From Clytia hemisphaerica (lineage: Eukaryota > Cnidaria > Hydrozoa > Leptothecata > Clytiidae): a DNA stretch of 64,000 bases. Both the position numbers and the translations under genes were made by a program. Of this stretch, positions 1-11,032 are shown piece after piece. The notes under the pieces are model-generated. The model saw only the letters and a program-made list of their open reading frames with translations. It searched no databases and was not told where the DNA came from. The DNA lies in NCBI GenBank assembly GCA_902728285.1, contig CACVBU010000819.1, positions 372,001-436,000 of the forward strand, written 5' to 3'. The number at the start of each line of letters is the position of its first letter. Position 1 is the first letter of the stretch.

Positions 1-230
1 TTGAAATTCTTATAAGTTGTTGTATTTGAAAGTGCTTTTCTCCACCTTTCTAACCTTACGCCTGCTGTAAAAGTGAAGTTTTTTTTACCTGTATTTTTTT
101 TTACAGTATGAAAAAATACAAAAACTTTTGGTTTTTTAAACTGTTCTAATAAAACAGCCACAAAAAGCATCTTTCAAGGGTCAATTTAAATTTGCCAACC
201 AGAGGCTTAAAACCTTTGTAACATTGAGTT

Positions 231-507
231 AGCCCGAAGAGCTAGAGTAAAATCTCTAACCTTTCGAATATGCAAGAAAAAGTGAAGCCACTTATTTCCC
301 ATCCAAAACGCGCCTTGGACGCGCCGTAATCATGACGACGGATTGTATCTAGCGACTCCTTTGTTTTTGAGGACTGCATTTTTTGAAATCTAGAGATAGA
401 TTTTAGTTTAAATCCGGTGTTTGTGTAAAAACCACGCGCGGACGTTCTGGATGGAAATAGGTAATTTCTTTTCCCATCCAGGAGTCTCAAGTCTAGCCGT
501 TCGGGCT
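231..507. mobile_element. MITE family A, copy 1
   Basis: This 277-bp element has imperfect inverted ends: AGCCCGAAGAGCTAGAGT on the left, and on the right the reverse complement of AGCCCGAACGGCTAGACT. It contains no coding sequence. A second copy, interrupted by another insertion, lies at 6678-7344, and the two can be aligned along their whole length (shared blocks such as CGGATTGTATCTAGCG and GACGTTCTGGATGG/GGCGTTCTGGATGG). The superfamily was not recognised. An open frame on the minus strand here is part of the repeat and is not called as a gene. Confidence 0.75.
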
Positions 508-1000
508 TAGAAGTCAATGCTTTGTATGAAGGGTCATGCCAATCATTATGTTTCCATTGTAATAGATAACATAGCGTATGAAGCGTCCCAAACGAATACG
601 ATATCAAATTTATTTTTAGGAGTCATTTTGAAAGGAACCTTTACACATAAATGGTGCGACGGTTACAGAAAAATAGCTTTAATTCGAATTTATTAGAAGG
701 ATCTAGCCTAGAAATCTAAGCCAGATTGGTTCAGTCACTTGGTAAAATCTGATGGTAAGGTGTGACTGAATATCTGTTTTTCAAGGCAAACTTAAAATTC
801 CATACATCATAAAAATCATTCAGGTGCCGATAACGCTATATTGTCATCAGCCGTATCTTGGCCTTGTAAAAGCTGGCTTGGTTAACCAGGCTAAGAAGGA
901 TTCACCTTTTCCATAGAAAATGAAATGGCTAATAAGATATAAATAGGTTTTGGCTAAGGGAAGATAACATTTGTGTTTCTTATTAACTGAATCCACCAAA
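508..1000. other. spacer, nothing recognised
   Basis: AT-rich sequence between two repeats. No exon with matching splice sites and no inverted repeat was seen. If the gene starting at 1364 runs leftwards, this stretch would be intron. Confidence 0.5.
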
Positions 1001-1252
1001 ACCAGGGGTACTAGGTCTCCCGGATGACGAACAGGTGAGGCCTCAATTCTGAAAATTGGAAAATTTCAGGTAAAAAATGGAGGATAAAAACTTTGAGCCC
1101 TTACCGGGAATCTCCCCAAAATTAATCCTTTTCAAAGAAAAAAAGTACGTTACCCTCAACCCTAGCAGAATTTTTGGAGGTCCAAAAGAGCACCCTGTCG
1201 GGCTGCACATACCCGTACCTTCCATTTGCCCCTTTAACCCCACCCGGCATTT
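1001..1252. mobile_element. GC-rich MITE family Y, copy 1
   Basis: The left end reads AGGGGTACTAGG. The right end contains GCACATACCCGTACC followed by CCATTTGCCC and CCACCCGG. The same layout (GGGGTACTA end, short CCCTTACCGGG-type units inside, GCACATACCCGT near the other end) recurs at 4385-4580, 5395-5628, 51825-52135 and 59662-59966. The short open frames on both strands here are by-products of the repeat. Confidence 0.55.
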
Positions 1253-1310
1253 CTTGAATAAATTTTGGTTGAAATCAACGGAAGCAGAAACAAAATAATA
1301 TCAAACTTAC

Positions 1311-1364
1311 TTTTCCATTCTTAACAAGTGGGTTTTTCTCATAATCTTCTTTCTCATCCGCCAT
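1311..1364 (-). CDS. first coding exon of an unidentified gene (partial)
   Basis: On the minus strand an ATG at 1364 in good context (AAGATGGCG) opens an 18-codon frame that begins MADEKEDYEKNP and ends exactly at a strong donor, AAA|GTAAGT, at 1311/1310. Upstream, TTTTCAG|AAAACAAC at about 1394 looks like a 3' splice site for a 5'UTR exon. The peptide is acidic and hydrophilic, so it is not a signal peptide. I do not recognise the protein. The remaining exons would lie at lower coordinates, in or beyond 1-1300, and none could be identified there. The support is the combination of start context, donor and acceptor only, so this could be chance. Confidence 0.4.
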
Positions 1365-1506
1365 CTTGATATATGATAGATTTTTGTTGTTTTCTGAAAA
1401 TGAAAGAAATAATAATTATAAGATGAGTTGCACATGGTTTTAAGTATGGATGACAAAAAAAATAGGTGTGTCTAAAGAAAAAAAAAAAGAAAACTAGCCT
1501 TAGTTA

Positions 1507-1966
1507 CTAGCCCTTTAACTACCGTTCGTATTTTTTAAGGTTCTACCTATTTGCAACGGAAAAAAAAAGGTTCGACCTATTTGCCATGGGAAAAAAAGAA
1601 GGTTCGACCTATTTGCCAGATGTCGGCATTTGCCGACATGGTCAAAAGGTAGCGATTTTGACTTCATTTTCTGAATAATATATGAAGTATCAGCCAAGGA
1701 CTATAATTTTGAGTTGAACATTGTTGAATAGTTATTTTTCAACATAGAAAAGCTTTTAACTATCATCTTTTTCATTTCAAACCATCTAATACAAAATCTT
1801 TGTAGAAGTGTTAAATTTTATGGCAAAGGAATGGAAAGTGCGCATGTCGGCAAATCCCGACATCGGTAAAGAAATGGAAAGTGCAAATGTCGGCAAATCC
1901 CGACATCGGCAAAGAAATCGAAAATACTCATGTCGGCATATGCCGACATTGGCAGTTAAAGGGCTA
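1507..1966. mobile_element. MITE with four TGTCGGCA hairpins
   Basis: The termini are inverted: CTAGCCCTTTAACTACC on the left and the reverse complement of CTAGCCCTTTAACTGCC on the right. Inside are four short palindromes built on TGTCGGCA-NN-TGCCGACA: two nearly perfect (about 1620-1640 and 1930-1949) and two with a TCCCGACA arm (about 1845-1862 and 1889-1906). There are also three copies of AGGTTCNACCTATTTGCCA on the left side. No coding sequence. Confidence 0.7.
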
Positions 1967-4384
1967 GGTAAGGTAACCTCATAATTATCAGGTCATTTTT
2001 TCAAAATATAGGTTTAAACTTTCTTACCATAATTATGATTGGCAAAATTTCAATGAAATCAATCAATAAATCAACGTTCTAAAAATTCACTGAACTGTTT
2101 GACAAAAACATGTCTTTTTAGTAATAAGTTGGAGATTTGATATTTCACAGAAAAGTGCTACCAAGGGGTATTTCGGATCCCATATCTTCCAAAGGACTTT
2201 TTTGTTTGCCTTGAAATTTAAAAACTTCTTAACCTAAGGTTGAACTACCACTGGTGCAAAAATGAACGTTATAGCATAAGTAGAAAAAAAGCTCAATTTT
2301 ACAATCGCAAATTTAACCGCTAAAAATCGCGAATTTTTTAACCAAAAATACATTCAAATATAGCGCTTTTGATTCTCTAAAACAAGCAAAAAAAATTTCC
2401 ATTATTATATTTGACTATCAAAAGTTACAGGCATTCTTGTTTCCACTGCCAATTATATCTGGACAGACTTTAATGTTCTTTTTTTTTTAAAGACAACTTT
2501 TTAGTTTGTTGTTTAAGTGGTAGGTAATCAAAAGAATCACCATTTTCCTAATCTCATAACAGATTATCCATTCTGCACATACCACACTCTGCTCTAAAGG
2601 TATATGGCGAATGAATGAATGTGACGATCCGATCTCTTATTCAGCCAACAACTTGCTTGAAAGTGAAAGCGAAAGCGAAAGGGGCTGGGTTCTAATTTTT
2701 TGTTTACGATTGGCTTTTAATTTTGTTTTGCTTTAGACAATCATCGCGCTCAAAAGTAGTCTGAATCGCAGACCTCAATAGATATACTTCCTATATAAGA
2801 AACTTTTTTCGCTAGAGGATGAGCAGAAGTCTAGCTCAAAAGCTCATTTAATATTCATTCCAAAACTGGATGAAAAAAGGTTGGTGTGCCAACATGGAGT
2901 GAATACCGTCGTTTTGTATGTGATTCCCAATTTCGAACTTAAGCATACACGAGTCTGACCAAGGGACAGACACTTGCTTATAAAAAAATGTAATATTCAA
3001 AACACCTTTCTCAAAAACAACAGGAAAGAACGAAGATTTAAACAGTTGCGTAAATTTGAGGGTGAGTGTGAATAGATATTTATAACGAGTAAAATTTTCC
3101 TACGCGTCCAAACTAGGGTGCTGTACCTTCCTGTAAACACAAATGTTCAAGCACGCGATGATGAGGGTGATATAAAATGTGTCCCAAAAAAGGACAAGAA
3201 TTCATATAAAGAAAAATCCTTAAAATTCATATGACCTATTAGACTATGCTATAGTCTAAGACGAGTTTCATCTAAGAGGAACAAACGTGAAGACGGGAAT
3301 TTTTTACGGGGATGGCTGTTGTCTTAACACAGACTCTATCCGCCGCGAAACATATTACGTTTTATATAATATACGAACTATGTTATATCATAATAACATA
3401 TTATACGGACGATAGCATCGTCTAATGACCTATTGATAACGTATGTTATTCCTTTCTTTTGGAATAAAAAGAACTAAATTGCCTTTAGGAGTTGGATGTC
3501 TTTTGAATGATTAAACAATGTCCATACTGTACTGCAGTAATTCAGTAAAGTCAAACGACGTTTTTGAGGATTTTATTTTATGTGAATTTTTGCCCGTTTT
3601 TTTTACGGACACACTGTTAAGTTGTTAAAGAACACTCAATTAATGTTAAAGGCGCTTTTCAAAAAAAGCTTAAAGGATCAATGTAGAAAAACAAGCTTTG
3701 TTTCGATAAGTTTTCCTTAACTTTAGCGTTAGTCTGGTAATTTATTAAAAACATCTCTAAATCAAAAGAAGATTGTAAGATTGCACTTTTACGGACGGAG
3801 GAGTGATTGAAGTGATTTGGAATAACCCGCAGTTCTGACCCGCAAAATCGAGGACAGTAAAAGTGCTAAGTTAAAACGCCGTCCTCAGTCAATCTGGAAA
3901 TCAGGATCTAGACAAATTAGAAGCTAACCGTCTACATCGCAGAAAAATAAATGCTGCGTTGCTCTGCCACCCAAATTTCCTGAGTGGTATTCAGAAGTTG
4001 AACAGAAATTCTTATTTCTTCACACATACATAAACTGGCCTATACAGAAAAGGAATCGAAGCAAAATATTTACAGGAAAGAATTCCTCAGACCAAAAGGA
4101 AAACGATACCTAATAAAAATCCCACTCCCTCCTTCACACAGTAGAAAAAAATAGCACTGTTAAAAGAAAATTGTTTAATTTATCAAATTTCACAGTACAA
4201 ACTTTTCACAAATCAAATGATAGGTAGAGCTGAATGAAGAAAATAATCCACGCAGGATAGTTAAAAAGAAGAACAAAACAACTTCCCTTGATAAACAAAA
4301 ACATAGCTGTTTAAATTTTACTTTTAATACGTTAAAGGGAATCCTTCAATGTAATATACACTTTTTTTATAAGAATACAATTTA
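1967..4384. other. long AT-rich spacer
   Basis: About 2.4 kb with no open frame of convincing length, no paired splice sites around coding sequence and no clear terminal inverted repeat. A short GAAAGTGAAAGCGAAAGCGAAAG purine run at about 2660 and an AT-rich partial palindrome near 3360-3420 are the only local structures noted. Confidence 0.45.
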
Positions 4385-4580
4385 TAAGTCGGGGGGTGCC
4401 GCCCGACTTTCGAACTTTGGACCCTTACCGGGACTAAAAAGGAGAAAACAAAGGAAGATTTTGTGAATTTTACGACCCTTAGCGGGACAAATTTGACCAA
4501 TTTTGACCAAATTTCGATCTTTCAGGGGGTAACCCTTAGTGGGACTAAAATTAGATTTTCTGATTTTTCCGACCCTTAAA
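4385..4580. repeat. family Y fragment with CCCTTANNGGGAC units
   Basis: The stretch contains several units of the form GACCCTTACCGGGACTAAAA and CCCTTAGCGGGACAAATT, separated by about 55-60 bp. The same units occur inside the family Y elements at 1001 and 59662. Only one clear end (GGGGGGTGCCGCCCGAC) is visible, so this is probably a truncated copy. Confidence 0.45.
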
Positions 4581-5394
4581 TAAGTTGCTTCAAAGCAAGT
4601 TTGTCTTTAGTCCGTCCGCGGCTATATCTCAATTATCGTCAACGATACCTAGACATAGTAAAAAGTATCCTGAAACGTCTGAGAGCGCCTTTAAAAAATT
4701 AAATCTAACTGATTTCTTCTTTCACGCCCTGGTTTCACGCCCACCGCCTTCAACATCTAAAACTCTCAATAAAGCGCTGCTCAAACCTAACGTTGCCACC
4801 ACCAAAAAAATCCCTCACAGGTTGAATCGCGCATAATTTCTGTTGAACTTGAATACGTTTTTGAAAATTCGCGGAAAAAATTCCCTTTTACTCTTCAATT
4901 TTGCATGTAACTTCATTGTTTTTTAACATAAGAGTATTTACCAGCCCTTTGTCTCTCTCAGATAAAAATTCATTCTTCTTTTATATCATATTATTATAAA
5001 GGAAAACTTAGCAGTCGAGAAGTAAGTGATAAAGCGATTCCTACCTTGCATCGAATAGAGAGTAAGGTAAAGATATCTTAGAGATTCAGTAGAGATATCT
5101 CATTCGAACTTCAAACGTATCTCCAAATTTTCACACGTTGCCACATCAACATACTCATCTTACATTTATTTATCAAGCAACGTAATTATAATAATTAGTC
5201 CGTCCCATCAATTTATCTTACAGCTTGAGACTTAATTTCGAAATAGAGATAAGAGTAATTGATTTCATTAAAAGCAAAACTAATAATCCTAATGTCAAGC
5301 CGATCTTTTAGCAACTATGGTAACTACCTAGACTATAAATAAATCCGTCTAAGTATTGTGATTCCATAAAGTCAACAAATATTATTGGCTATTT

Positions 5395-5628
5395 GTCGTG
5401 GCAAAATGGATGTCGGGTATGTGTGAGCCATAAGGGTCCCATTTTACACCCTCGAAAGTTTCACTAAGGGTTACAGAAACTAATTCACTCTCTGAAAGGG
5501 TCCAAAATCCACGAAAATCGAAATTTCTCCCTCTCAAAGGGTCACGATTTTTAAAAGAATTGGACCAAAATTTAGTGAAAATCGGCAAAAGTTTTGGAGA
5601 AAAATCTCTAGTACCCCCACCCCGAATA
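5395..5628. mobile_element. GC-rich MITE family Y, copy in reverse orientation
   Basis: Read on the minus strand it begins GGGGTGGGGGTACTAGAG and ends near GCTCACACATACCCGACATCC, matching the order of landmarks in the other family Y copies. Internal units such as CCCTCTCAAAGGGTCACG carry the same inverted CCCT...AGGG pattern. Confidence 0.5.
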
Positions 5629-6677
5629 TCAGTACACTCTACCAGTGATCACGAGTATTGTTTTAACTAGCTATTGCGTACAAAACTGACAATATCAATG
5701 GCAAATAAACTCCAGTGCTAAAAAAACAGACAGACAGACAGACAGACTGTATTTAGTTCACGACACCTGAGATCATAGTCCGTATATAAAACCCCGGTCT
5801 GGAAGCCTTTTCTTTCTTTCCATTGTTTCTTACTTGAACTTGCGTTGAGAAATTAGTTTGTTTTGCTCACTTTGTGATCATGTGATTAAATCTTAAACCA
5901 ATCCCAAGAGGAGTACTTGGTAACGTGATCAAAAACTGAGCAAATAAATTTTCATCTTTTGATAAATTGACGAAATGATTGACAAAGGAAAAAGCTAAAA
6001 AAAACTTAAAACAACAAGCTTCCAGACCAAATATACGTTCATTTTTCCCTTTATATGCAAGAACAAAAGAAACCAAGGTAAAACGAAATTAAAACAAAGT
6101 TGACGAGACTGGTTCCAAAAAACACCTAGAGTAGACCTCCAAAAAAAAGATAGTGGTCTAAATGTTGGTGTCATTATCAGGATTTATGATTTCCTAGACC
6201 TGAGATCGAAACTACAAGGTCTCACACAAAATCGAAGTTTGTATAAAAAATTCACATCACATAAGGGTTGCAAGATTTGATTTATCATCTTGTAATGAAA
6301 TTTGATATCCAATAAACCACATTTTCACAGTCAGATCTACCTTGTTTCTTGATACACTTAAACAAAGATTTATCAAAAATTATTCCAATCTCAAATTTCT
6401 AAATCCAAAAACCGCAAGCGTATAAAAAAGATACTCTATGGCAACTCCTCGTTGAACCCTAATTTAGAATATTTATAAATAACACTGACAAAAAAACATA
6501 AAATACTTGGTACGTCTCAAAATGGTGGCAAAGTTGTGAATGCTTTGAAATGTTTGCTGCCTCACTGATTAAACGTTTTTTTTATTAGAATGACTCTACA
6601 AGAATATTCTTGATTATTCTGAATTGCAGACCTTTACAGAACAACAGGTAATATAGGGTGTATACCATTGAGTTTAA
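5629..6677. other. spacer with a (GACA)n microsatellite
   Basis: A (CAGA/GACA)n run of about 22 bases is present at about 5727-5748. Otherwise the sequence is AT-rich and has no supported gene; the short minus-strand open frame at 5867-6076 has no splice or motif support. Confidence 0.5.
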
Positions 6678-7344
6678 AGCCCGAAGGGGGCCGTCCAGAT
6701 AGTACGCACGCACTAAGGGGGGAGGAGGGGGCCTTCTCAAAAGCGTATGCTTGCGTACAGGGGGAGGGGGTGGGTCAAAGGAAAATATACGCACACAGAG
6801 AAAATGTTTTCATAGCCCTTTTTTGCTTGTTTTTCTTTCGACTTTTACGCTTCTTATACGCATCGAGGAAAAGAAAAAGTTTCATTTTATTTCATGTATG
6901 AAATAAAGGTCCGAACCAAACGATTTGAATTCGAAATTTTCTTCAACAGAGGGGGGGGGGGTAAAAAAGTACGTACTTACCAGGGGGTATAGCCATTTTC
7001 GCACGCTTGCGTACAGGGGGAGGGGGTACTCGATTTTCGACATTTTAGTGCGTACGTACAATATGAACGGCCCCAAGGACTAGAGTCGAATCTCTAACCT
7101 TTCCCAGACAAGAGAAAGTGAGGCCACATTATTTCCCATCCAAAACGCGACTAGAACGCGCCTTAATCATGACGCCGGATTGTATCTAGCGGTTCCTTTG
7201 TTTTTGAGGACTGCATCTTTTGAAATTTAGGGATAGCTTTTAGTTTCAATCCGGCGTTTGTGTGAAAACAAGCGCGGGCGTTCTGGATGGGACCTAAGCG
7301 GTTTCATTTCCCATCCAGAAGTCTCGAGTCTAGCCCTTCGGGCT
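6678..7344. mobile_element. MITE family A, copy 2, interrupted
   Basis: The left tip AGCCCGAAGG (6678-6687) is separated from the rest, which resumes as AAGGACTAGAGTCG at 7075, by the 388-bp element at 6687-7074. The right tip ends TAGCCCTTCGGGCT at 7344. If the insert is removed, the left terminus becomes AGCCCGAAGGACTAGAGTCG, matching the inverse of the right terminus and copy 1 at 231-507. Confidence 0.75.
6687..7074. mobile_element. GGGGCC-ended MITE B inside family A
   Basis: The inverted ends are GGGGCCGTCCAGATAGTACG on the left and, on the right, the reverse complement of GGGGCCGTTCATATTGTACG, each followed by a TACGCACGCACTAA-type block. The element is flanked by AAG on both sides (6684-6686 and 7075-7077), a 3-bp TSD. 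The inside carries repeated TGCGTACAGGGGGAGGGGGT blocks. A 3-bp TSD with GGGG tips resembles PIF/Harbinger-type insertions, which normally prefer TWA targets, so the assignment is tentative. Confidence 0.7.
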
Positions 7345-7947
7345 AGAATCCGTTGGTGGATGCCAGCAGCCTAATTAATGATGAAATTGCTAAAAAATTA
7401 AGAATATGCTGAGAACATCACAATCATGGGATGTGGCCACTGAAGCTACCCTGTTACTCAAATCAAGGACAAAACTAAGTACACTATGGACAACCAGGGT
7501 GTACTTGATCATCCCTAAATTTTCAAGAGTAATGAAAAAGAAATTAGGTATAAACTATGGACAATCTGGAGCAGCCCAGTCTTGTAAAATCTAAGCTAAG
7601 TACAATCAAGGACAACTTTGGATCCCAACTTTTGCTTCCAAAAGTTAAGAAAGACTAGCCATGATGAAATAGAAAAGGGCAGCCGAATATTTCACCGGCG
7701 GAATTTTCCCCGACCGAAGCCTTTGTAAACATCCCACAAAGTCCATCAAAGATTTGCCAAAAACAGAAAGGTTCACACTGTTACTTCAATGCCTTTCAGC
7801 TAAAGATATTAAAAAAAAATTCATGAGAACGGGAAATGGGGATGTCTCATCGATTTTGAGAAATTTCGTGACAATGTCAAAATAATGTTAATTTAATTTA
7901 CAGAATCTAGAATGGGCAAAACAATAACATTTTTTGTTACTGAGGCC
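7345..7947. other. spacer, nothing recognised
   Basis: No coding potential with supporting splice sites and no terminal repeats were found. The 62-codon open frame at 7406-7594 has no recognisable motif. Confidence 0.45.
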
Positions 7948-8228
7948 TGGAAAACCCGAGTTATGAAAATCTGAGTTATGAAATACCAGATTTATTATGT
8001 CAAGTTTAATAACTCAGTTTTTTTTAGAAGTACCTTAACTTTTCGAATTAAATAACTCGGCGGTTTTAGGTGCAGCTCAAATTCTCAAGTTAAATAACTC
8101 GGTAATTTTTAGAAAGCGACCGAGTTAATTTTAGCTCAAAAAATTAAGATGAACCTTAAAAATCCAAGTTAAGGCGTCATAACTCGGGGGCGTCATAACT
8201 CGGGTTTTTCATAACTCGGGTTTTCTAG
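7948..8228. mobile_element. MITE C with CCCGAGTTATGA subterminal repeats
   Basis: The termini are inverted: CTGGAAAACCCGAGTTATGA and the reverse complement of CTAGAAAACCCGAGTTATGA. The motif CCCGAGTTATGA, or its reverse TCATAACTCGGG, is repeated at both ends, and TAACTCGG recurs through the middle. Such subterminal repeats are typical transposase-binding arrays. No coding sequence. Confidence 0.75.
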
Positions 8229-9060
8229 CTCTCTGTAATTTGATAAGATTGTATCGTCTATTTAGCCCCCCTGGCCTAACCCTCACCCTAAATTGACAGT
8301 TTTTTTTTCTTCGAACAAAATGTTTTTCTTTAAAACTTAAAGGGAATAGCGCTATACTTATAGTAGGGGTCGGAGTTACTGGTAGTTCCATGGTATACTT
8401 TGAAATACATGCTGATGTCAGCTCGAAAGCTGATTGGCTTAACCGCCTGTTATACGCGGTTCGAGAGTATAGCTTAAATTTTGTAAACAAATTAAAAAAA
8501 TATAGCGAAAACGAAAGTAGATAGGTGAAGTGAATGCTGCTGATCTGTGGAAAAGGAACGACTACAACTTATCTTGACCCTGTATTATGTATGCTTGTGG
8601 TTTTATATGGAAATAATACACAGAAATGATTAATCTGTACTATGGAAAAAGGTTGTTTTGCAATAGCTCCTGGAAAGTTTGATAAAGAAAGTCATTTTTC
8701 AGACCAAAATTATGTCGACCCCCCTCCCCTTCTTGCCTTTTCTTTTTGACTGATCCTCCTTTTCTCTTCTTGCTATCCCCCCCCCTTCCTCTGGAAAATT
8801 TGCAATCCCCCCTTCTTGGATTTTCTGAAAGTTGTCATCTCCCCTTAAATAAAAAGGGAGGTTCGAACTATGCCAGATCAAATATAAAACTGAATCTTTA
8901 AGATCTCAAAACTTTTGAACATGAATCTAAATTGAACAAAATGTAAAAGTAGTTATAAATATTCTTCAAAAGAATCAAAAAGTTTTGTTTCATTCTATGA
9001 GCCAAGTTAATTTCTTTCTTTTATAAATTTGATTTTTTTTTCTTCCAAGTAACTAGCTAA
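8229..9060. other. spacer upstream of the 9061 exon
   Basis: It contains a C-rich stretch at 8715-8850 with repeated CCCCCCTTCCT-type tracts, similar to low-complexity segments elsewhere in the window. A possible 3' splice site (TTTCTTCCAAG) lies just before 9061. No other feature was identified. Confidence 0.4.
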
Positions 9061-9288
9061 ATGGCTGAAAAACAAGTAAAAAAAAATAAAAAAAATGTTA
9101 GGATCTTCGTTGGTGAAGACGAGGCTGCTGAAAAAGTCAGAAATGAATTTCACTTTTATAAAAAAGAATTTGGTTTTATTTCAAACTCTGAATTCCTTGA
9201 ATTCCTTATCAAGAAAACAAAAGAAGTTCATTCATCATTAGCCACCACAATTTGTGATCCAAACTTTGCCAAAGATGATGCCCTTAAG
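9061..9288 (+). CDS. coding exon of an unidentified gene (+ strand)
   Basis: An ATG at 9061 opens a 76-codon frame ending at a donor, CTTAAG|GTAATA, at 9288/9289. Without splicing the frame runs on to a stop at 9375 (104 codons). The encoded stretch is lysine-rich at the start (MAEKQVKKNKKNVRIFVGED) and contains FHFYKKEFGFISNSEFLEFL, a pattern of aromatic and charged residues that looks like real protein rather than chance. The 3' splice site TTCTTCCAAG at 9050 may end a 5'UTR intron. I do not recognise the family. The gene would run into, or across, the oppositely oriented CXC gene that starts 129 bp further on. A possible later exon is listed at 10599-10668. Confidence 0.45.
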
Positions 9289-9416
9289 GTAATAATTTCA
9301 TGTAAAAAATATTTGTGGAATCATAAGCTGAAAGTCGCTACAAACCAGCTCATGCACTTAAAAATTGCAATTTAGGCTCAATATCTTCAAAATAGAAAAA
9401 TAGACAGAAAATTTAA

Positions 9417-11032
9417 TTAAGAACGGTCTGGTAGAAGTATTACCATAACAACATTGCCTCCTTTGTTTCTGCATTTTCCAGCCTTGCATTTACAGCCGCT
9501 AGGATCGCATTCTAGGCCATTCCGTTTGCAAGGACATCTTTCACATTTGCCCTTACACCCACAAAACGGTCTTGATTCTTCTTCTTCGTCATCTTCTTCG
9601 TCTGCTGCATCATGTTCATCCTGTAAAGACAAGTGTATTTATTTTATTCTGATTTTATTGGTTGTGAAAAACAGTGAGACTTGCATCTTGAATGTTGAAT
9701 AAAATTTATTTCATTAATTTCAATGGCATGGTATTAAATGGTATTAAAATTGTCTTTTCATTATTCATTTTCTTTTATCTGAAAACAATGTTCGAGATGG
9801 CATGATAAAACCTGTTAGAAAGATACTTCTCACTCATCAAATGTTTATTGCCTGAAATTGCATGTTATGAAAAATATGGGGAACTTTATTTCACATTTTT
9901 TAGCTTGAATTTAATTTAATATTTGCCAAATTTGTAAAGATCTGTTAAACTTAAAAAGTTAACTTTTCAGTAAAATAATGATGAAATTTATATTTTTAAT
10001 ACTGTATGTATAAACCTCAGAGCTTGATTCGTTTTCTACACTGTTAATGCCAAGGCTAGATATGTCAACAGCCACCTAGAAAAAATGATAAAGGAAAAGT
10101 TTACTTCTGTGACAATATAACATTCAACAAAATCAAATTCAAATTTACTTCAAAACCAAAAACAAAGCAAGCTGACTACCTCTTCCATTTTGTTTTTACA
10201 TTTAGTCTTACTGCAACCACATGAGTCACGACATTTAAGCATATTTTTTTTACACGGGCAGCGGCGAATACACTGTGCCTTGCAAGAACAAGTTGTGGCC
10301 AATTCTTGCCCAAGAGCGCTGGCAATTTCGTTTGTAGTTTCTCCTTCCATGTAAAGGCTTAAGCTTGTGTTAAGCATTTCACCAATTCTGTAGAAAAATA
10401 ATTTTGTGAATGCTATGAATATCGACAATATAATGCAAATGTGTTAAATTTATTTCACAAGCTGAAGCAAAATGGGATAGAACCAATCAAGGCTGAAATT
10501 TTATCTATTACTCGTACCATAAACCTGAGATAGTATATAGCATCACAAATTTATTACAGGTCATCGTCAAAGATTTAATTTCTGCATTTATCTTTTAGGT
10601 CTACAGCAATAGAGTTTGAGGAGAAGAATCAAAGTGATGGAAGTGAAAGTGAAAATGAAGAGATTTAAGAATTTAAGAGGACACTGGACGTTCTATTTGA
10701 CGATCACGTCCAGTCGAGTCAACTAGATCAGCTTTTTGCTTGATTGTTCAAATTATGCGACAGGAGAGTGCTAAAATCCAGTAAAATGACTTTTTAATAA
10801 TTCAGTAAAATTTAGCGATTCAAGAATAATTTTAATTCATTTTTGCACATTTGTTTTGATCTAGTTGACTACTGGGCTGACGTTGATCAGTACTTATGTA
10901 CCTGTTGTTGTTAACATCGTTATTATTGGTCCTATTATGTTGCCACTGTTGAAAGACCTGTCCAACAGCATATTGTGGAATATCATCATTATCATACAAA
11001 TCACCAATATTTATTGTGGAAAAATTGCTCAT
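9417..11032 (-). CDS. twin-CXC cysteine-rich protein (KIF4-tail-like), four exons
   Basis: Exons on the minus strand are 11032-10902, 10387-10180, 10075-10016 and 9620-9417. All introns are GT-AG and all phases join (131+208+60+204 nt), giving 200 residues and a TAA stop. Two cysteine modules follow the spacing CxCx3Cx3CxCx6Cx3-4CxCx4C ending in Asn-Lys. CXC1 is at residues 77-108 (CSCKAQC...CKNK) and CXC2 at 153-184 (CGCKGKC...CRNK). Between them lies a Ser/Glu/Asp-rich acidic segment (about 126-149). In established families this spacing is closest to the C-terminal cysteine-rich domain of chromokinesin KIF4, which is reported to bind DNA and an iron-sulphur cluster; tesmin/MSL2-type CXC domains are more distant alternatives. 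No kinesin motor or coiled coil is visible upstream. An upstream 3' splice site (TTATACAG) precedes the ATG, so the protein could be longer at its N-terminus. A nuclear DNA- or metal-binding role is inferred. Confidence 0.75.
10599..10668 (+). CDS. possible terminal exon on the + strand
   Basis: A 3' splice site (TTATCTTTTAG) at 10598 is followed by a frame rich in Glu and Ser (EFEEKNQSDGSESENEEI) that ends in TAA. It could be the last exon of the gene beginning at 9061, but its phase does not match that exon directly, so at least one more exon would be required. It lies inside the first intron of the minus-strand CXC gene. Confidence 0.25.

Noticed and set aside
4585-4836. 83-codon plus-strand frame ending PHRLNRA
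   Set aside because: Composition is somewhat protein-like and a 3' splice site can be imagined (GTCTTTAG at 4608), but there is no partner exon, motif or ATG, so it is not called.
6585-6901. Proline-rich minus-strand frame and its plus-strand partner
   Set aside because: Both fall inside MITE B and read through G/C runs; no start context or splice site.
9454-9702. Ser-run plus-strand frame
   Set aside because: Antisense of the acidic (GAA/GAT) segment and CXC2 of the minus-strand gene.
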